A stretch of 64,000 nucleotides of DNA, taken from Hydractinia symbiolongicarpus. Taxonomy: Eukaryota > Cnidaria > Hydrozoa > Anthoathecata > Hydractiniidae. The notes beneath the pieces were generated by a model. The model saw nothing but the letters and a program-made list of their open reading frames with translations. It had not been told where the DNA came from and searched no databases. The translations under genes and the position numbers were made by a program. Location: NCBI RefSeq assembly GCF_029227915.1, contig NC_079878.1, forward strand, positions 15,688,001 to 15,752,000. Direction: 5' to 3'. Shown here piece after piece: positions 22,828 through 33,599 of the stretch. Position 1 is the stretch's first letter; the number at the start of each line of letters is the position of its first letter.

Positions 22828-24006
22828 TATTGATATGCTTTGCGGGTGTATTACTTAGAATAGAGACTCACTGTCAGGCGCGATCTTGGTTCACCCAAGG
22901 GAAAAAATTAGGAATTTGAGACTTCTAGATTGGTGGGAAATACCTTTCCCAGGCGTATTCCTCAAAATCTTGCTGTCACGCATTTTGTGAATTTTGTAAG
23001 TCTTCCGTAGATCAATGTGAGGTCAATATGGAGGAAGCGAAGTCAGTTTAACAATCTGTGCAGAAAGAGGGGTGAGAATGAAAACACTCACACCTTCACA
23101 AGTTCTTGGGGACCAGCTTCTTTGCGTGTGGAAAGGCTAAGTGTTACTCAGAGAAAGTGTTAAAAAATTGAAATATGTGTCTAACCTGATAATCCTTGTA
23201 GTTCAAACTGGAGATTAACGCAATAATCATTCAACACAACAGCAACACAACGTTGTACCAATGTATCAGATCTGCACCAAACAGAACTAAAACCCCATCC
23301 AACACTATTGTAATTAGTTTTACTGTCTAAACACGAACAGTAGGTTAACAGAAAGTACATGGATTTTTAATTTTCCCTTTTTATGATAATAATTAGTAGG
23401 AAAATCTTGGCTAAGGTGACAGAATAAAAAAATGTTGAACTGAAACTCGATATCACACCACTACACGAAAGATTATTTTCAAGAGTGGAAATAAAAACAT
23501 TTTTATGTACTTTATGATGGATGTTGCAACTTGTATTGATATACAGCACTTTTTGCTGCTGTGAGAATCTCAAATCACTGTAGAACTTGTGATTCCATTG
23601 CTAGTTTCACTGTGACAATACTGCCAAGAGTTTCTTTAGGATCCAACTTATAGGCCTGAAACACGTTGTTCTCTCGTACGATTGAAAGTACTCTCTCTTC
23701 ACAAACATATATATATATATATTTAATGATAATAAAAACCATGATATCTCGGGTAGTGAAAAAGACGAAAAATTAATTACCTTTGTTTTAAACAAAGTTC
23801 ATTGAATGTTAATTTCTTCATTGTTCTTTATCACGAATAGCCACCATTGTAATCTTTTTTCAATTTCGCGAGCACAATGAAAGTATAATTATTCGAAACA
23901 GTTTGAAACTTGCTCAAAGTTGCAAAACAACTAAGCAATAAAATATATTCCTCATTATGAATGACTTTGAACACGTTTTTATTCTACACTAATTTTCTAA
24001 TTGTAA
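22828..24006. other. No gene seen
   Basis: AT-rich, with an (AT)n run near 23708-23722. The minus-strand ORFs at 23367-23573 and 23607-23795 are hydrophobic AT-rich chance frames. Confidence 0.5.
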
Positions 24007-24789
24007 CTATTAAAAACGTTGCCTTGGTAACATAAAAAGGCAAGTAATTAAAAATAATAAAATATATTATAAAATATTATTATATACGTGGTTAATAATG
24101 TTGAAAATCTTACGAAGAGTGAAATTGATTCATTATTGTTGGGGAAGGAAAAGTTTTGGATAGGAACGTTGGTGATGCAGCATTGCGGTCTAAACGGAAC
24201 CAACGATTGGAACCAGAAAAAAAATACGGACAGAGAGAAATCATTCTCTTAAAGATACTGTCAAGTAAAAATATAATAATAAAAAAGTAGCCTGAACTGA
24301 ATTGCACTTTTCTTTTTTTTTTTTTGCGAAAATATAAGTGATTATATTTCTAAAGTTTTACAACTCGAATAACATTTCCTTTATGTTTACAAATTTTTCA
24401 TATCGCACGTTTTCGAAAGCAAATTTATACCAAAGCCATTCTACATGAAAGGGAGGCTAAAATAATATTTTTGTTGTGACGTAAGCGTTGGGTTCTCGGC
24501 GAATCAAAACATTATAAATAGAAAATGATTTTTTACTCTGAACAATATTACCAGATTAAATTTAATTTTTTTTAATATTTTACCCCCTTTCTAAAAAAAG
24601 GTAGCAATTTATGAATATTTAATTTCAAAGCATGCAACTCACTTTCAGAGATAGAACTTTATGTCCCTGTCCACACAAACAGAATGTCTGTCTCTACACA
24701 AATTAAAGTAGATTATTTTAAAGCTGCTTTATTTTTTGTGCCGATACTGAGACCAGACGCGGGTAAGATAATTTACGTAAAAGTATATC

Positions 24790-25200
24790 TACACAGACAT
24801 CCGTTGAAGTGGCTGATACTCAAATGCAGACAGCATCGTGCGATGATGAAATGAAAAAATCTGATGCGACATTACAAGTTAAACTCCTTGACGAATCTGA
24901 ATCATTTTTTGTAATATACGAAACTATCAACTGTTGTTGTCATATCGTACATATATCGTACTCCAGAAAACCGACCAGCAAAAGAAGAAAGTATAGAAAA
25001 TACAAACACATTAAATAAATTGTGTTTTATGTACCTTTATACCTCCTCGACAATTATAAACCTCGTTCCCAGTACCCCTATTCTATTACCAAAGCAACCT
25101 CAATTAGCAAACAAAAAGAAATACTTGTTGGAGGTTATTCATATTTATACTTTTTATACCGTAATGCTTCGAGTAAACGCCCATTAAACGCCACCAGAAA
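24790..25200 (+). pseudogene. Coding-like stretch, function unknown
   Basis: Frame one reads STQTSVEVADTQMQT, a Ser/Thr/Gln-rich pattern common next to DNA-binding domains in transposase-related proteins. After 24955 another frame reads ENRPAKEESIENTNTLNK and stays open to about 25160. No conserved domain is identified. It could be the remains of the element's transposase or regulatory protein, but this is weak. Confidence 0.25.
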
Positions 25201-25770
25201 AAAGATTATACCGCACATGGATTAAAATTGTTTGAATAACACTTGGGACATGAAGAAAAAACTCCAGTAAATTCGGACCTGCTATGGTTTCCAATTGTTT
25301 TGTCAAATGAAGAAATTATATACAATTAAATCCATGATAAAATGTCTGTTCTGCCTGTAAGTGCAGTTTTGCAGACTTGATTCATCCGTGCCCGTCGGCG
25401 TTCACCTCCGCAAAAGTTTAGAACTGCATGGTTGGATTTCTTGTGTAAGACCTGGTTCCCAACGACGAAGGGGCCAGGCAAAAGAGATTCATGTCTACGT
25501 AGTTCTTTTAACTAAGTCAGGAGTCGGTGAATTAGCTAGGATGGTCAGGTTGGCTTGCTCGTGGATGAAAAGGACCAGGACTATTCGATAATTCTGAGAT
25601 CTAAAAGTGTCCGACCAAGACGGAAATCTATCAACGCTTTGTCGACGAAAGTTCTAAAGGAGCTAAGGACATGTTTGACCAAACTGGAAATTTGGCAGGC
25701 ATTTTTGTCTGACGAGACTCCCAAAAATTATTTCGAGGGCTGCCATCGCACGCTATAAAATGGGATTTTA
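25195..25770. repeat. Dispersed conserved tract, copy 1
   Basis: This tract is about 80-85 percent identical by eye to 46560-47097 in the same orientation, including AGACCTGGTT...CCAACGACGAAGGGGCC and AGGATGGTCAGGTTGGC. Neither strand is open in both copies. It lies directly beyond the 3' end of the P2X7-like pseudogene, so it may be its 3' region. Confidence 0.75.
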
Positions 25771-26416
25771 TAGGTTGATTTTTCCAGTATACACCCCATT
25801 CGTACTTGGATATTCTCTACGTATCTTAGACACGACACAAGATGGTATAACCCGACGAACGCCTTTTCCCAAGTGGTTATGAACAAACCATCAGAATTGG
25901 CGGTGTGCCGCATATCGATAAGATCTAAAAATATCATCCTCAAATAAGATTGGAAATACTATGACAACAGAATCCACAGCTTTCCCGATCGTGGAGAGCG
26001 ACTAACGCTGTCCACAAAGTGTTCTTTAAAATCACAACCGCGTTGAAATCTTCACGCCTTGTTTAGTATGCTCTGTTATACATTTCTTATCTAAAACACA
26101 ATAGAAATCTTGTACCCAGGCGCTCATTTATAATACAACCAGTAGAAAAATGTGAGGTCAAATTATATAGGTACCGTAGCTGCAAGTATTTTATAGTGTC
26201 CACCTTGTTACAGCACAAACACTCAGCAGCTGAAGGCATCCTGTAGCACTTTTCACATAAGCACCACTCACTGACATCTATCTGTGTGCGAGAAGTAGCG
26301 GGTGATTCTGGTGCGTCTGGTTCATCGTCATTATAAGAGGGAATTTGTTGTTTGTTATTGGGTCGTTCTGGCTCAAACTGAAATCCAATCATGTTTATCT
26401 TTCTGCTTGTGAACAT
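25770..26416 (-). pseudogene. P2X7 C-terminal ballast-domain (P2RX7_C-like) pseudogene
   Basis: The minus strand starts with ATG at 26416 and an acidic/Pro leader. It then reads WCLCEKCYRMPS...ECLCC, the cysteine signature of the P2X7 cytoplasmic ballast domain. After an interruption of about 85 bp with GT...AG-like ends (26174-26091, phase off by one) it resumes KCITEH. Following a frameshift comes EDFNAVVILKNTLWTALVAL, then HDRESCGFCC. After another shift and a TGA in place of a Trp codon it reads [17 protein letters not shown] and ends near GVYTGK. No ion-channel segment is present. In vertebrates this domain binds zinc and guanine nucleotide beneath the P2X7 channel; in invertebrates it occurs alone in many copies. 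This copy is broken by two frameshifts and one stop. Confidence 0.8.
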
Positions 26417-26836
26417 GATTGATAAATGTAAAAAAATTCTCTTGGGAATATCATTAACTTTTTTCTTTATTTTTTTTCTTGCACGCGCCAGTCTCTACAC
26501 GGGGGTAACCCAAAGAATACGTCATTACATAAATTGCGCATATTAATGTTTTTACCCAGTCCTTTTCCGCGTTCGAAGTTCAGTAAAGGTGGCGATTGAG
26601 AATGGCATGGTCAAGTTAACAAATTCAGTTTAAACCTATGAAAGACAATTTTGGTTGTATTTAAATACTTTTTTCTTTACTTTTGTGCCGACATGTAACT
26701 AATACCAAGTTTTAATTTTTTACCGGACAGTACCTTTAATAAGTGAACTTTGTGGAAACGATCTAGTTGGTGATAATATATTTTATTGTTTTTAATTACT
26801 TACCTTTTTATGTTACCAAGGCAACGTTTTCAATAG

Positions 26837-27611
26837 TATATATTCTAGATTTTACCAAATTGTAAAGTAATCGTTTGAAAAAGTTGGTTGATATACCAAC
26901 GAAATATTACGTATTAATATCTTTTGTCATTCTTATTGATTTGTTGGTTATTCCCTTATTAAATTGTATTTACATATATGTTTCTGGAATAACTGGATAA
27001 AACCGTATTTGTGTTCGTTTATATATTTGAATATTCCTTTGAAGACAAATAAGAAGCTGACCGGCTTTAACAATTTCCGCCACTCATAAGCTCTTGTGAG
27101 GTTTCCGTTTTTTCCTAGGTCCGTCTGTTGAAGATACAAAAGTGGGTACGTAGGTTCCTTGTGCCTGCTTATGTTGTTTTCAAGCGAGCAGGAAAGTAAA
27201 AAAAAACGTCAACAAAAGTTTCATAAGATGCATTTTGGAATGAACATTGAAACAAAAGCTAGCAATCTCGGTCCCCGGTCCTATGAGCAACATCTTCATC
27301 GCTCACATTTACCCTTGTAAATTCCATTTCATATCTCTCCTTGCGTGCGTACCAGCGTATGTGTCTGAATGTAACTTGTCAAATGTTCAGCCTTTTAAAA
27401 TTTTAGCAAAGCTTAATTACCTAAATTTGATAAATATGTTCCCGCTTTTGTTGCGCACATGCAAGTCAAACAGAAAATAGTCACGTTTAGACTCTGATGT
27501 CAAAATTATCTTCTACGCACAGAAAACTGATATCAAAGATACCGATGTTTGTATTCAAACGTGTTACTGACAAAAATGTTTTAAAGATTTCAACTCATTT
27601 TGGAAGTTCGT
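26837..27611. other. No gene seen
   Basis: AT-rich. The short ORFs at 26948-27139 (-) and 27247-27480 (+) show no domain. Confidence 0.5.
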
Positions 27612-28001
27612 TCAGACATGGCAACGATTTTTCGTTAGTTTGCTAAAAGTTGTGTTTCCTATTTCGAGTATATTGCCGAGATCAGGTGTTTTCCAAGTAG
27701 TAACTCGCCTAATCTTTGACCAACAGACACTTATTAAAGCATTACATGTACATGGTATGCCAGCAGAATCCCCGAAACGTTCGTCTGCTTGTTTAAATGA
27801 CCCAAGGATTACTTTATCAACAGGCCAAGGATTAGATTCCACATCACCATCTAAAAGGAGTCGGCCTTTTTTCCAGAAAAAAGCTGCTGGATGAAATATT
27901 AGGCATTTTGAGGCAGACTTTTCAGGCCATTTCGTGAGAGGCGTGCGATTGCACGCGCACGCCCCCACACACGTGCAGATTTGTTTAGGCGTGCGATTCA
28001 C
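27612..28001 (-). pseudogene. 2A-like peptide joined to a Helentron-type cysteine protease fragment
   Basis: The 129-codon minus-strand frame reads LLLDGDVESNPWP, a 2A-like ribosome-skipping motif (normally ending NPGP; the Gly is Trp here). After FGDSAGIPCTCNALISVCW, the protease cysteine region, it reads RRVTTWKTPDLGNILEIGN. The same domain layout (C-x-CNSL...W...W...DL) is seen at 10246-10430. The rest of the domain is lost after KLTKN. The first about 40 residues come from an adjacent GC-rich repeat and are probably not original. Confidence 0.65.
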
Positions 28002-28015
28002 CGCACGTGCAAAAC
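27915..28015. repeat. GC-rich GGCGTGCGA...CGCAC repeat end
   Basis: Contains GGCGTGCGATTGCACGCG and GGCGTGCGATTCACCGCAC next to GGCCATTTCGT. The same signature (a GCGTG/CGCAC hairpin followed by ATGGCCTGA) recurs at about 29138-29185 and 36520-36576 and, degenerate, at 47110-47160. Confidence 0.55.
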
Positions 28016-28347
28016 GTTGCTGTAATTAAAAATTATTGTATTTATAACAAAGAAAATTTATTAAAGAAACCTTAAAAATAAACGATCACTGAACTACAAT
28101 GGATTTACTGAACTCACAATGGATCGCATGTGAGCAGTCTTTACCAAATGTTGATGTGAATTTAATTGCTACCATTTGCTTTCATTCTTTCTTTTTGCCG
28201 ACCAAGGGGTATTATGCAGAACAGATATAGGTCGCTAACGACCTAGTGTGTGGCCGCTATCTTTTGAAGAATTTGTTTCTTTTTCGTTTCAAATTTTGCA
28301 AACCAATGAAAACATTGAGTTAATCATAGGATCGTCGATATTTTATT

Positions 28348-28640
28348 TTGTTTGTTCAGTTTGGGTTAATGTGGAGATTATATCAGCGCTATAAATTTTT
28401 TTTAAAAATGTCTGAAAAAAGAACAAAAGGAAATAAAGTTGAATTAAAAACTTTTGAAAGTTGGGGTAAATCAGATATTCTTGGTTGGAAGACAGAGGAA
28501 AAAGATGGAAAGGTATTGGTGAACTATGTTTGGTGTAAAGTTTGTGCGAGGTATAAAACGGAAATTACTTCTCGATTAAAAGGAAATGCGAAGATAGCTG
28601 CGTTAGCGTTATAAACTGTACAAATGTGGTAACAAAATAC
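28348..28640 (+). pseudogene. BED-like zinc-finger exon of hAT-transposase type
   Basis: The likely start is ATG at 28408 (MSEKRTKGNK). The frame reads FESWGKSDILGW, then VWCKVCARY and GNAKIAAL. A one-base deletion near 28611 breaks the frame; the other frame continues INCTNVVTKYQ up to a donor-like GTGAGA. The W...W...C-x2-C...VTKYQ order resembles the N-terminal finger of ZNF862/hAT-related proteins. Downstream exons were not recognised. Confidence 0.5.
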
Positions 28641-28989
28641 CAGGTGAGAGATTTTAACAGTAAAAGGTTGTTTTGATTTATTTTTATTTTTTCTAATATT
28701 TTAATTGATTTTATAAAAAAATGCAACAATATTTTAATCTTTGTAAGGTCGCCTTTTGGAGAATTTAAAAGAAATTCAGCATTATTTAAGTTGAAATAAC
28801 TAAAAGATAAAGTAACTAATAAGAAAAAAAAACTTCTTTAATAACGAAATATTCTTTTAGATAATAATTTTTATATTCATCGAACATAAGGTTTATTAAA
28901 TATTATTATTAGCGGCCGTTCGACTTTCCGTAATTTAATTTAATTTAAATATCTGTTTGCCCCACAAGTAATAACAAAGTTTAATTAAC

Positions 28990-29190
28990 GAGTCTGCTTA
29001 CGACTTCTTCGTATATGGGTCAAAATTCCTTGCCGTACATTGTTTGAACTTGCACTTCATTTGTTCCTTACGCTAAAACAGCAGCTCCTGTGCCATGTAC
29101 AGGGGTAAAGGAAATGTTTTTGTAATTTTTTTTTTTGTATGAGGCGTGTGATCTACCGCACTTACCAATCTTACGAAATGGCCTGACTTT
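28990..29190 (+). repeat. Dispersed repeat family ('TATATGGGT...AATTCC'), copy 1
   Basis: Shares with 36380-36576, 49130-49270 and (partly) 50518-50575 the order TTCGTATATGGGT, AAAATTCCTTGCCG, a GAACTTGCNCTTC-like segment, GTATGTTCCCC-like sequence and GTACAGGGGTAA (seen in this copy and at 49130-49270). It ends in the GCGTG/CGCAC hairpin and ATGGCCTGA. No coding potential; likely SINE or MITE. Confidence 0.55.
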
Positions 29191-29789
29191 TGCAATCGAA
29201 ACAGAGTAATTGAACTGGCAAATATCCTTGCACATGTATACAACCCAACCGAGATTACAACTTGCGCAAACCATGCTTGGGATCACAAAAGAAGAAAATA
29301 TGCATAATGAAACGTCAATTATTTATACGAATGGTATAAATGAAAACGCTGCGCAAATATGAAAAATTATATTTTAATCAATTCAATTATATATTTCAGG
29401 TTCAAAACAACAAGTACAAGTATTTGAGTATTTGAGCTTTTTAGTTTTCAGTATTAAAGTTTTGAGCTTTGAGTATTAGTTTTTCAGTACTTCTGAGCGT
29501 TTCTCAGACACCACCTATCACCTAAAAGTAATAGAAAATCGATTAAATTGATGACAAAATGCACTGGAAAATAAAATTGACACTGTTACAGCTTCGAGAA
29601 AGTTAAAATACTAAAAATGAGGCGATAAAAACATAACCACTTTAATTTCTGGCCAAATTTTATAGGATAAAAAATACCTCAATAAACTGCTTGAATGCCG
29701 AAATGAACAATTATTGTCTCCAATTCTATACTAAAACCAAAATACATAAAAATTAAAATATGATGAAGAGAGAATAGCCAAACAATTAG

Positions 29790-29890
29790 GGGTGACTCAC
29801 AAGTTTAAATATTTTATACCGTAAAACATGAATTTTCAAAATATGTCGGATTGGTGTTCAGCATACACATTTTGATTTGTGAGTCATCCC
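29790..29890. mobile_element. Small MITE with GGGTGACTCACAA ends
   Basis: GGGTGACTCACAA (29790-29802) and TTGTGAGTCATCCC (29877-29890) form imperfect terminal inverted repeats around a 75-bp core. Confidence 0.5.
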
Positions 29891-29975
29891 ATATACAAAA
29901 CTACATCTGAATTTTTATTTTTTATCGGCCAAAACAGTTTTATGCCTGTCAGGTATGGTTTCTCATATATATATA

Positions 29976-30362
29976 GCAATATTCAACGAGTTATTATATT
30001 CGAGTCATTTGTTCAACGATTGTGATATTATATGTTCAACCAGTCATTTATATGTTCGCCCAGTCATATATATATGTTCAATGAATAATATACAAGCAAC
30101 AAAATATTTTCAAAATATCTGATCTGCCTTTTTCTTACTTGAAATGCAATACACATGTCTATTTCGCCTTCTTTGAGCTCTCAGAAAGTAGTGCCTGTAA
30201 TATTTTTGCATCATTATGTTTTGTGAGGATTCGTTAAATATAAATATGGAAGGTTAAACATATATGAGTCGTTCATTTACAATAAACCAATAATGTTGGA
30301 TTTGTTAAACATATCACAATTGTTCACAATTGAACATAAATATTCAATTTGTTGAATATTGC
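29976..30362. mobile_element. MITE with GCAATATTCAAC ends and TA flanks
   Basis: GCAATATTCAAC at the left is mirrored by GTTGAATATTGC at the right, each flanked by TA. Similarity continues inward (TTGTGATAT and TGTTCAA motifs in inverted order). 387 bp, no ORF. Confidence 0.65.
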
Positions 30363-30989
30363 TACGTATGATGGGCAACGTAGGCTGTCAGAAATTCTGC
30401 CAGACCAGTTTGGGTGCCACTGAAAAAATTGTTAAGTTGACATGATATCTTATTGGTTATTCCAGACTGTCATGACATGCAGGATGCTATAGGTATAGCT
30501 TGTCTGCATATCTACACACATCAAATTTTGAAACCAAAACTTTGGTATGCTTAACAAACTTTTATTTTCAGAAGCTTAGCTTCAAACAACATGCAGGTTT
30601 TCGCTACCCTTTTTTACACAACAACGAAATTCCCTCACCTTTGAAGTGTCAAGCAGTCACTTGATGCTAAGTATAAATGAATAAAAACTATTTTCAGTAT
30701 AGTATATTAAAGCACAAAACTGTGTCTAGCCTAGCTAGTGTAAAGTAAGTACTTTGGCTTAGAGCAAGCAAGCAACAACTGCGTACGGTCAACAACAATC
30801 AAAATGGCCAACAATATTGCCAACATGGCTTGTACAGGAATCAAAATTTTCAGGACCAAGGATTTAAAGCAAATTGGGCTACATAGATTAAGATTTTCTG
30901 AAAAAGATTTTGGAGAATTATTACAATAAGACAAAAAGTTAAAAATCTAGTTAGAAAACAAAATAATTTCACGAAAAATAAAAAAATAG

Positions 30990-32880
30990 AACAGTACGAT
31001 TGTATGTCTGTGGTTTATCGAGATTTGCAAAAAGTGCCAGACGATAGAATGTGGAAACCAAACAATTTCCTCGCAGAGCGCGGAAATTGAATCATGATTG
31101 TTAAATCTTTTCAAGAGTTAAATCGTACTTTACTCAACGTTATAAACAAGATCATTCGCTACAAACACCACATTGTGCTCATCTCAATGTACTTAAAGTC
31201 CAATGGTATACCGAAAGGATTCCGCTTAAGATTTCATAACAACATGAGCTGCCACTATAACACGATTTAAAAAAAAAATGCTCCTCAAAGTTAATGGAAA
31301 AAACTGTCGTATTTTACAAACGATCATTAATTCAATGCAACAAGGATGCAAAGCAGTTAGTTGATGAAATCGCTCCCACATATCCTGACAGAGCTGTTTA
31401 TGCTTACACGTTATTTCGAAGGAAATGTGAATCATTAGAACCAACTCTGGCGCTCAAATGTGAGAATAAGTTTAGGCGTGATAAATGGGATCTAAGTGCA
31501 GCAAAGCTATTTACATTGACCTTAATGAAAAAGTTTGAGCAGAGAGAAGTGGTTCATAACACCAGACATCATCTGATTATAATTAATTCTGTAGACCAAC
31601 CAATTCAGAATGACCTCAAGGAACTTTGTTCAAAGAGGAGACCTTCGTTTGTAACAACCCCGGTAAACTATAATTGGTTACAGCTACAGAAGGATTTTGA
31701 TTCGTTCAAAAATCGACTGAGAGCTCGCAATATTTTTCGAGAACATCAATCGGCGACGCAAATAAATGTTAAAAAAAAACGCATTCCCAAAACCACCAAA
31801 AAAATCATTGAACTGGATAGCCTCCAAAACAAACTCACCAGAATTTGAAACATTTTTATCCAATGTTGAAAAATCTCTTTTTGAGGATACTAAGCATAAA
31901 AAGGGGAGAGATAATTTAACGAAATCTCAGCGTAACCAGCTTAATCTCTGGCGAAAATATCATCTCTTTAATAATGAAATTAATCTTGTTATGCCTATTG
32001 AAGACAAAGGAAACCGATTTGTTATAGTGGATAAAGAGACTGATATAACAAAGGCTGAGGCACAGATTGCTAGAAGTTCTTTTACAAAATTAGATTATGA
32101 CCCTACTGCAGAGCACATTGAAAACGTACGAAAATGGGCAGAGAAATGGTACGGAATTGGTGAAATATCAAAGGAATGGAAAGATTTTGTGATTAATGTA
32201 GACACGAAACCAGGAAAAAATTCGACTCTTTATAAAACACATAAGGAAGGTACTCCAGTGCGATTATTGACGTCAGGGTGTAACACAGCAATTGAGCACT
32301 TGGCTAAATTTATAGAACTTGTTTGTGCCCCGTTAACGGAAAATCTTTGTAGTCGCATAAAAACACTGCAAACTTACTCCACATTATAGATGGAATTAAC
32401 GCTAATGGCATTCCAGACAACGCAATGTTAGTATCATTTGATATCATTAACATGTACCCAAGTATTGATAATGCGAATGGCATAAAAGCAGTTAAAGCAG
32501 CCTTGGATAAACGAGCAAGCAAAATGGCGTCAACCTCATGCATCATTGAAGGACTCAATATATGCCTTTTTAACAACAACTCATTATTTGCCAGTGATAA
32601 CTTCCTACAAACAAATGGAACAGCAACAGGTGCCCCAAACTCCTTTTTATATGCTGATTTGGCCATTTCACCTATTGATGATGCAGTTTTTGAATACTAC
32701 TTATCCTGAAATGTTATATTATGGTCGGTATCGTGATGGCTGAGTGTCACTCTGGTGTGGGTCAACAGAAAGATTAAATGAGTTTTTTATGTTTTAAAAT
32801 TCAAACATAACACGTTAAAATTAAATCATCAAATTGATTTTATGTTTTTGAAATCCAATGGTCTTTATATTTAAAAAAAA
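30990..32880 (+). mobile_element. Penelope-like retroelement, degenerate, reverse-transcriptase part
   Basis: Upstream remnants (HHIVLISMYLKSNGIPKG) precede the open stretches 31294-31848, 31766-32389 and 32425-32709. Penelope-type motifs are clear: NRFVIVDKETDI, YKTHKEGTPVRLLTSG, VSFDIINMYPSID and NGTATGAPNSFLYADLA. The catalytic YxDD position reads YRDG followed by a stop near 32740, so the enzyme is dead. Remnants run to about 32880. No GIY-YIG domain is found on this copy. Confidence 0.8.
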
Positions 32881-32991
32881 AACTAATGCTGCTACTTTTT
32901 AAAACTATAGGTAAAATTTCTTTATCATCGAAACATATTTTTTAACATGCAAAATTTTTTAAAAGTTCTTCTTATAAAAAACAACGTTTAA

Positions 32992-33529
32992 AGGTGATGA
33001 TAGACGATCCAATTAATCGAATTTGATTTATAGAAATTATATTGAGCATTGAACAGATTGAACAGATTTTTGATAATTTCCTTTCAATAAAATGTCTTTA
33101 GAGAGTGAAGACAAAGTTAAACTTGATGCTGTTACAGTTATTATTACAACAACTAAAAATTTAAGAAAATGTTAGAAACGGAGTGTGTTATTTGTTACTT
33201 TGCTATTAATAAGCTTCATTCACTGATAAAAATCTCGTTGATTTCAATTTTTTTGACGACATGATGTTTTTAAAGTTCCTATAGTAATGTTGATTTCTGA
33301 TATAGAAACTCACAGTTTTTTGAACGCACATTTGATGTACAGAATTTAGGCATTTTGATTAGCTAAAAACCTTTCGATTAATTTGAAAGGTTTTTATCGG
33401 TCCGACATTTTAAAAATCGAATTCGACAAGTCTAAGCATGCCGAAAGCATACGGTTTTTACATGATACACGATCCAATTAATCGAATTCAACTAATCGAA
33501 TTTGATTAGTCGGATCGTGTATCACCGCC
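32992..33529. mobile_element. MITE with TTAA flanks
   Basis: TTAA occurs at 32988-32991 and 33530-33533. The ends AGGTGATGATAGACGATCC and (inverted) GGCGGTGATACACGATCC are imperfect inverted repeats, followed by AATTAATCGAATTTGATT-like motifs on both sides. 538 bp, no ORF. TTAA suggests a piggyBac-type or other TTAA-specific mobiliser. Confidence 0.65.
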
Positions 33530-33599
33530 TTAACAACGCAAACAGAAAAACCCTACGTTGAGGACTTCATGATAAGATTTCAAAAACAAATTAAATTTT

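Larger units (their letters stand above)
24007..26836. mobile_element. 2.8-kb element with 64-bp inverted ends enclosing a P2X7-ballast-domain pseudogene
   Basis: 24007-24070 and 26773-26836 are inverted repeats of 64 bp with only about three mismatches, containing GTTGCCTTGGTAAC. Between them lie the P2X7-type domain on the minus strand (about 25770-26416) and a coding-like stretch on the plus strand near 24790-25200. No transposase is recognised, so the element may be non-autonomous or belong to an unfamiliar class. The flanks do not show an obvious target duplication. Confidence 0.65.

Noticed and set aside
25361-25591. Plus-strand ORFs in the conserved 25-kb tract
   Set aside because: The frames are not preserved in the copy at 46560-47097, so they are not supported as coding.
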